A stretch of 21,025 nucleotides of DNA from NCBI GenBank assembly GCA_023419515.1, contig JAEZXW010000005.1:1-21025 (forward strand). The letters run 5' to 3'. Source of the DNA: Actinomycetes bacterium (GTDB taxonomy: Bacteria > Actinomycetota > Coriobacteriia > Coriobacteriales > JAEZXW01). Both the position numbers and the translations under genes were made by a program. The notes beneath the pieces were generated by a model, which was not told where the DNA came from, made no database searches, and worked only from the letters and a program-made list of their open reading frames with translations. Below, piece by piece: positions 20,014 to 21,025 of the stretch (position 1 is the stretch's first letter; each line of letters begins with the position of its first letter).

Positions 20014-21025
20014 GTGGCTTATCACACCCGCGAAGACCTCATCCGCATTTTTGACACCCAGGATGCTCATGGCCCGCAGTCCGATGTAGCGATGGTCAAT
20101 GACTTGTCGCTTGCGCAGCTCACGACCTTGCACGTGGGTGGCTCTGTTAATTCGCTTGCATTGGTTAAAAGTGACCGTGCGATGATTGAGGCTTTTGAAG
20201 AGAGCCAAGCTGGCTTGGTTATGGTCTTAGGCGAGGGAAGCAACACGCTGGCTTCTGACGACGCATTTCCTGGCGTGGTGATTCGTGACTTGCGTCAGAC
20301 CTTTGTGCGTATGAATCGCGCTGAGTTTTTGGATGCAGTGCGCGAGCATGAGAAGCGCTGGGCTGATCGGCTGCAGGGAGCATCCTTTTTTAATGCCGTT
20401 GTCGCTGAGCTTGATGCGCATGTCAACGCACAGGCTGATCTTTCGCTTGCGATCGTGAGCGCAACGGCGGGTGCTCACTGGGATGACTTCGTCAAAACAA
20501 CGGTCGACTGGGGGTTTTCTGGCCTTGAGGCACTCTCGGGTATTCCTGGTTCGGTTGGGGCGGCGCCTGTGCAAAACATTGGTGCGTACGGTCATGAGGT
20601 TGCTGAGTTTATCGTTGCCGTTAAAGTTTATGATGCCAAGGATCGCAGCTATGCCATCAAGCCGTACTCGATTTTTGAGCCGCGCTATCGCACGTCGTTA
20701 CTTAAGCGCGAGCCAGGCCGCTTTATTGTGACTGAGGTTTACTTTGCACTCTTAGATCGATCGGGGATGAGTGCTGCGGTGAATTATCCTCAGCTTGCCC
20801 GCGTGATTGGTTGTGAGGAGCAGGCGCTTGACATCACCTCGCATCAAGTACGCGAGACCGTGCTCTCACTGCGCACCCAAAAGGGCATGATCTTTGATGA
20901 GTCTCACTATGATAGTTGGTCAGCAGGGTCGTTTTTCACTAATCCTGTGGTGAGCGCTGAGCGCAAAGAGCATCTTGCCTGCGAGATCGAAAACGGTCTG
21001 CCGTGTTACGAGCAGGGTGATCATA
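20014..21025 (+). CDS. murB: UDP-N-acetylenolpyruvoylglucosamine reductase MurB (partial, 3' end outside)
   Basis: MurB uses NADPH and FAD to make UDP-N-acetylmuramate, a committed cytoplasmic step of peptidoglycan synthesis. The start is GTG 20014, eight bases after GGAGG at 20001-20005; the frame remains open for 337 codons to the window edge, so the C-terminus with its catalytic Glu is not visible. FAD-binding landmarks are LTTLHVGGS (36-44) and LGEGSNTLASDD (72-83), then LEALSGIPGSVGAAPVQNIG (171-190). The active-site Arg fits YRTS (Arg226) and the catalytic Ser fits AGSFFTNP (Ser306). Residues about 98-146 form an extra segment absent from E. coli MurB. Confidence 0.94.
   Translation, partial: MAYHTREDLIRIFDTQDAHGPQSDVAMVNDLSLAQLTTLHVGGSVNSLALVKSDRAMIEAFEESQAGLVMVLGEGSNTLASDDAFPGVVIRDLRQTFVRMNRAEFLDAVREHEKRWADRLQGASFFNAVVAELDAHVNAQADLSLAIVSATAGAHWDDFVKTTVDWGFSGLEALSGIPGSVGAAPVQNIGAYGHEVAEFIVAVKVYDAKDRSYAIKPYSIFEPRYRTSLLKREPGRFIVTEVYFALLDRSGMSAAVNYPQLARVIGCEEQALDITSHQVRETVLSLRTQKGMIFDESHYDSWSAGSFFTNPVVSAERKEHLACEIENGLPCYEQGDH

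Noticed and set aside
1..21025. CRISPR arrays, tRNA and rRNA genes, complete insertion sequences
   Set aside because: No regularly spaced conserved repeats, no cloverleaf other than tmRNA, and no transposase frame were found on either strand.

Overview
The window reads as a chromosomal segment of an actinobacterium, most likely of class Coriobacteriia. That placement is inference. It rests on mid-range GC, the order murI-rph-rdgB, a long two-domain hibernation factor, and a sortase-anchored VaFE-repeat surface protein of the kind common in that class. No rRNA, tRNA, CRISPR array or complete insertion sequence was seen.

Layout. 1-3850: ribosome rescue and stress. smpB overlaps an unrecognised membrane-anchored protein gene; yaaA and a patatin-like phospholipase gene lie on the minus strand; then comes ssrA (tmRNA), the partner of SmpB. 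3850-5900: a two-gene type II restriction-modification system, a C5 cytosine methyltransferase and an Eco47II/Sau96I-like endonuclease, inserted just downstream of ssrA. 5901-5966 holds what looks like the remains of a cell-wall-binding repeat. 6132-9299: a compact cluster murI, rph, rdgB, comF for peptidoglycan precursor, RNA 3'-end processing, nucleotide sanitation and competence.

9300-12010: a 377-base gap after comF holds a strongly structured segment closed by an 11-bp long-range helix. Position between comF and hpf/raiA, size and orientation fit the raiA-motif noncoding RNA. It is followed by an orphan solute-binding lipoprotein, hpf and an atypical thiol peroxidase. 12011-14044: ilvD with an unusual Leu/Ile/Val-rich open stretch and a terminator hairpin upstream. 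14148-17984: a 1278-residue LPKTA-anchored surface protein with five 124-residue VaFE repeats. 17985-18498: a gene-poor stretch with decayed coding signal. 18499-21025: ogt, convergent yigZ, and divergent murB, which runs off the window.

A recurring oddity is short degenerate tandem duplications (units of about 17-40 bp) in gaps and over the 3' ends of genes. They are seen at 488-559, 1473-1544, 2410-2510, 19112-19176 and 19932-19979. Most interesting are the structured RNA at 9399-9634, the restriction-modification island with its neighbouring gene remnant, the Tpx lacking its usual resolving cysteine, and the alternating loss of the VaFE glutamate.
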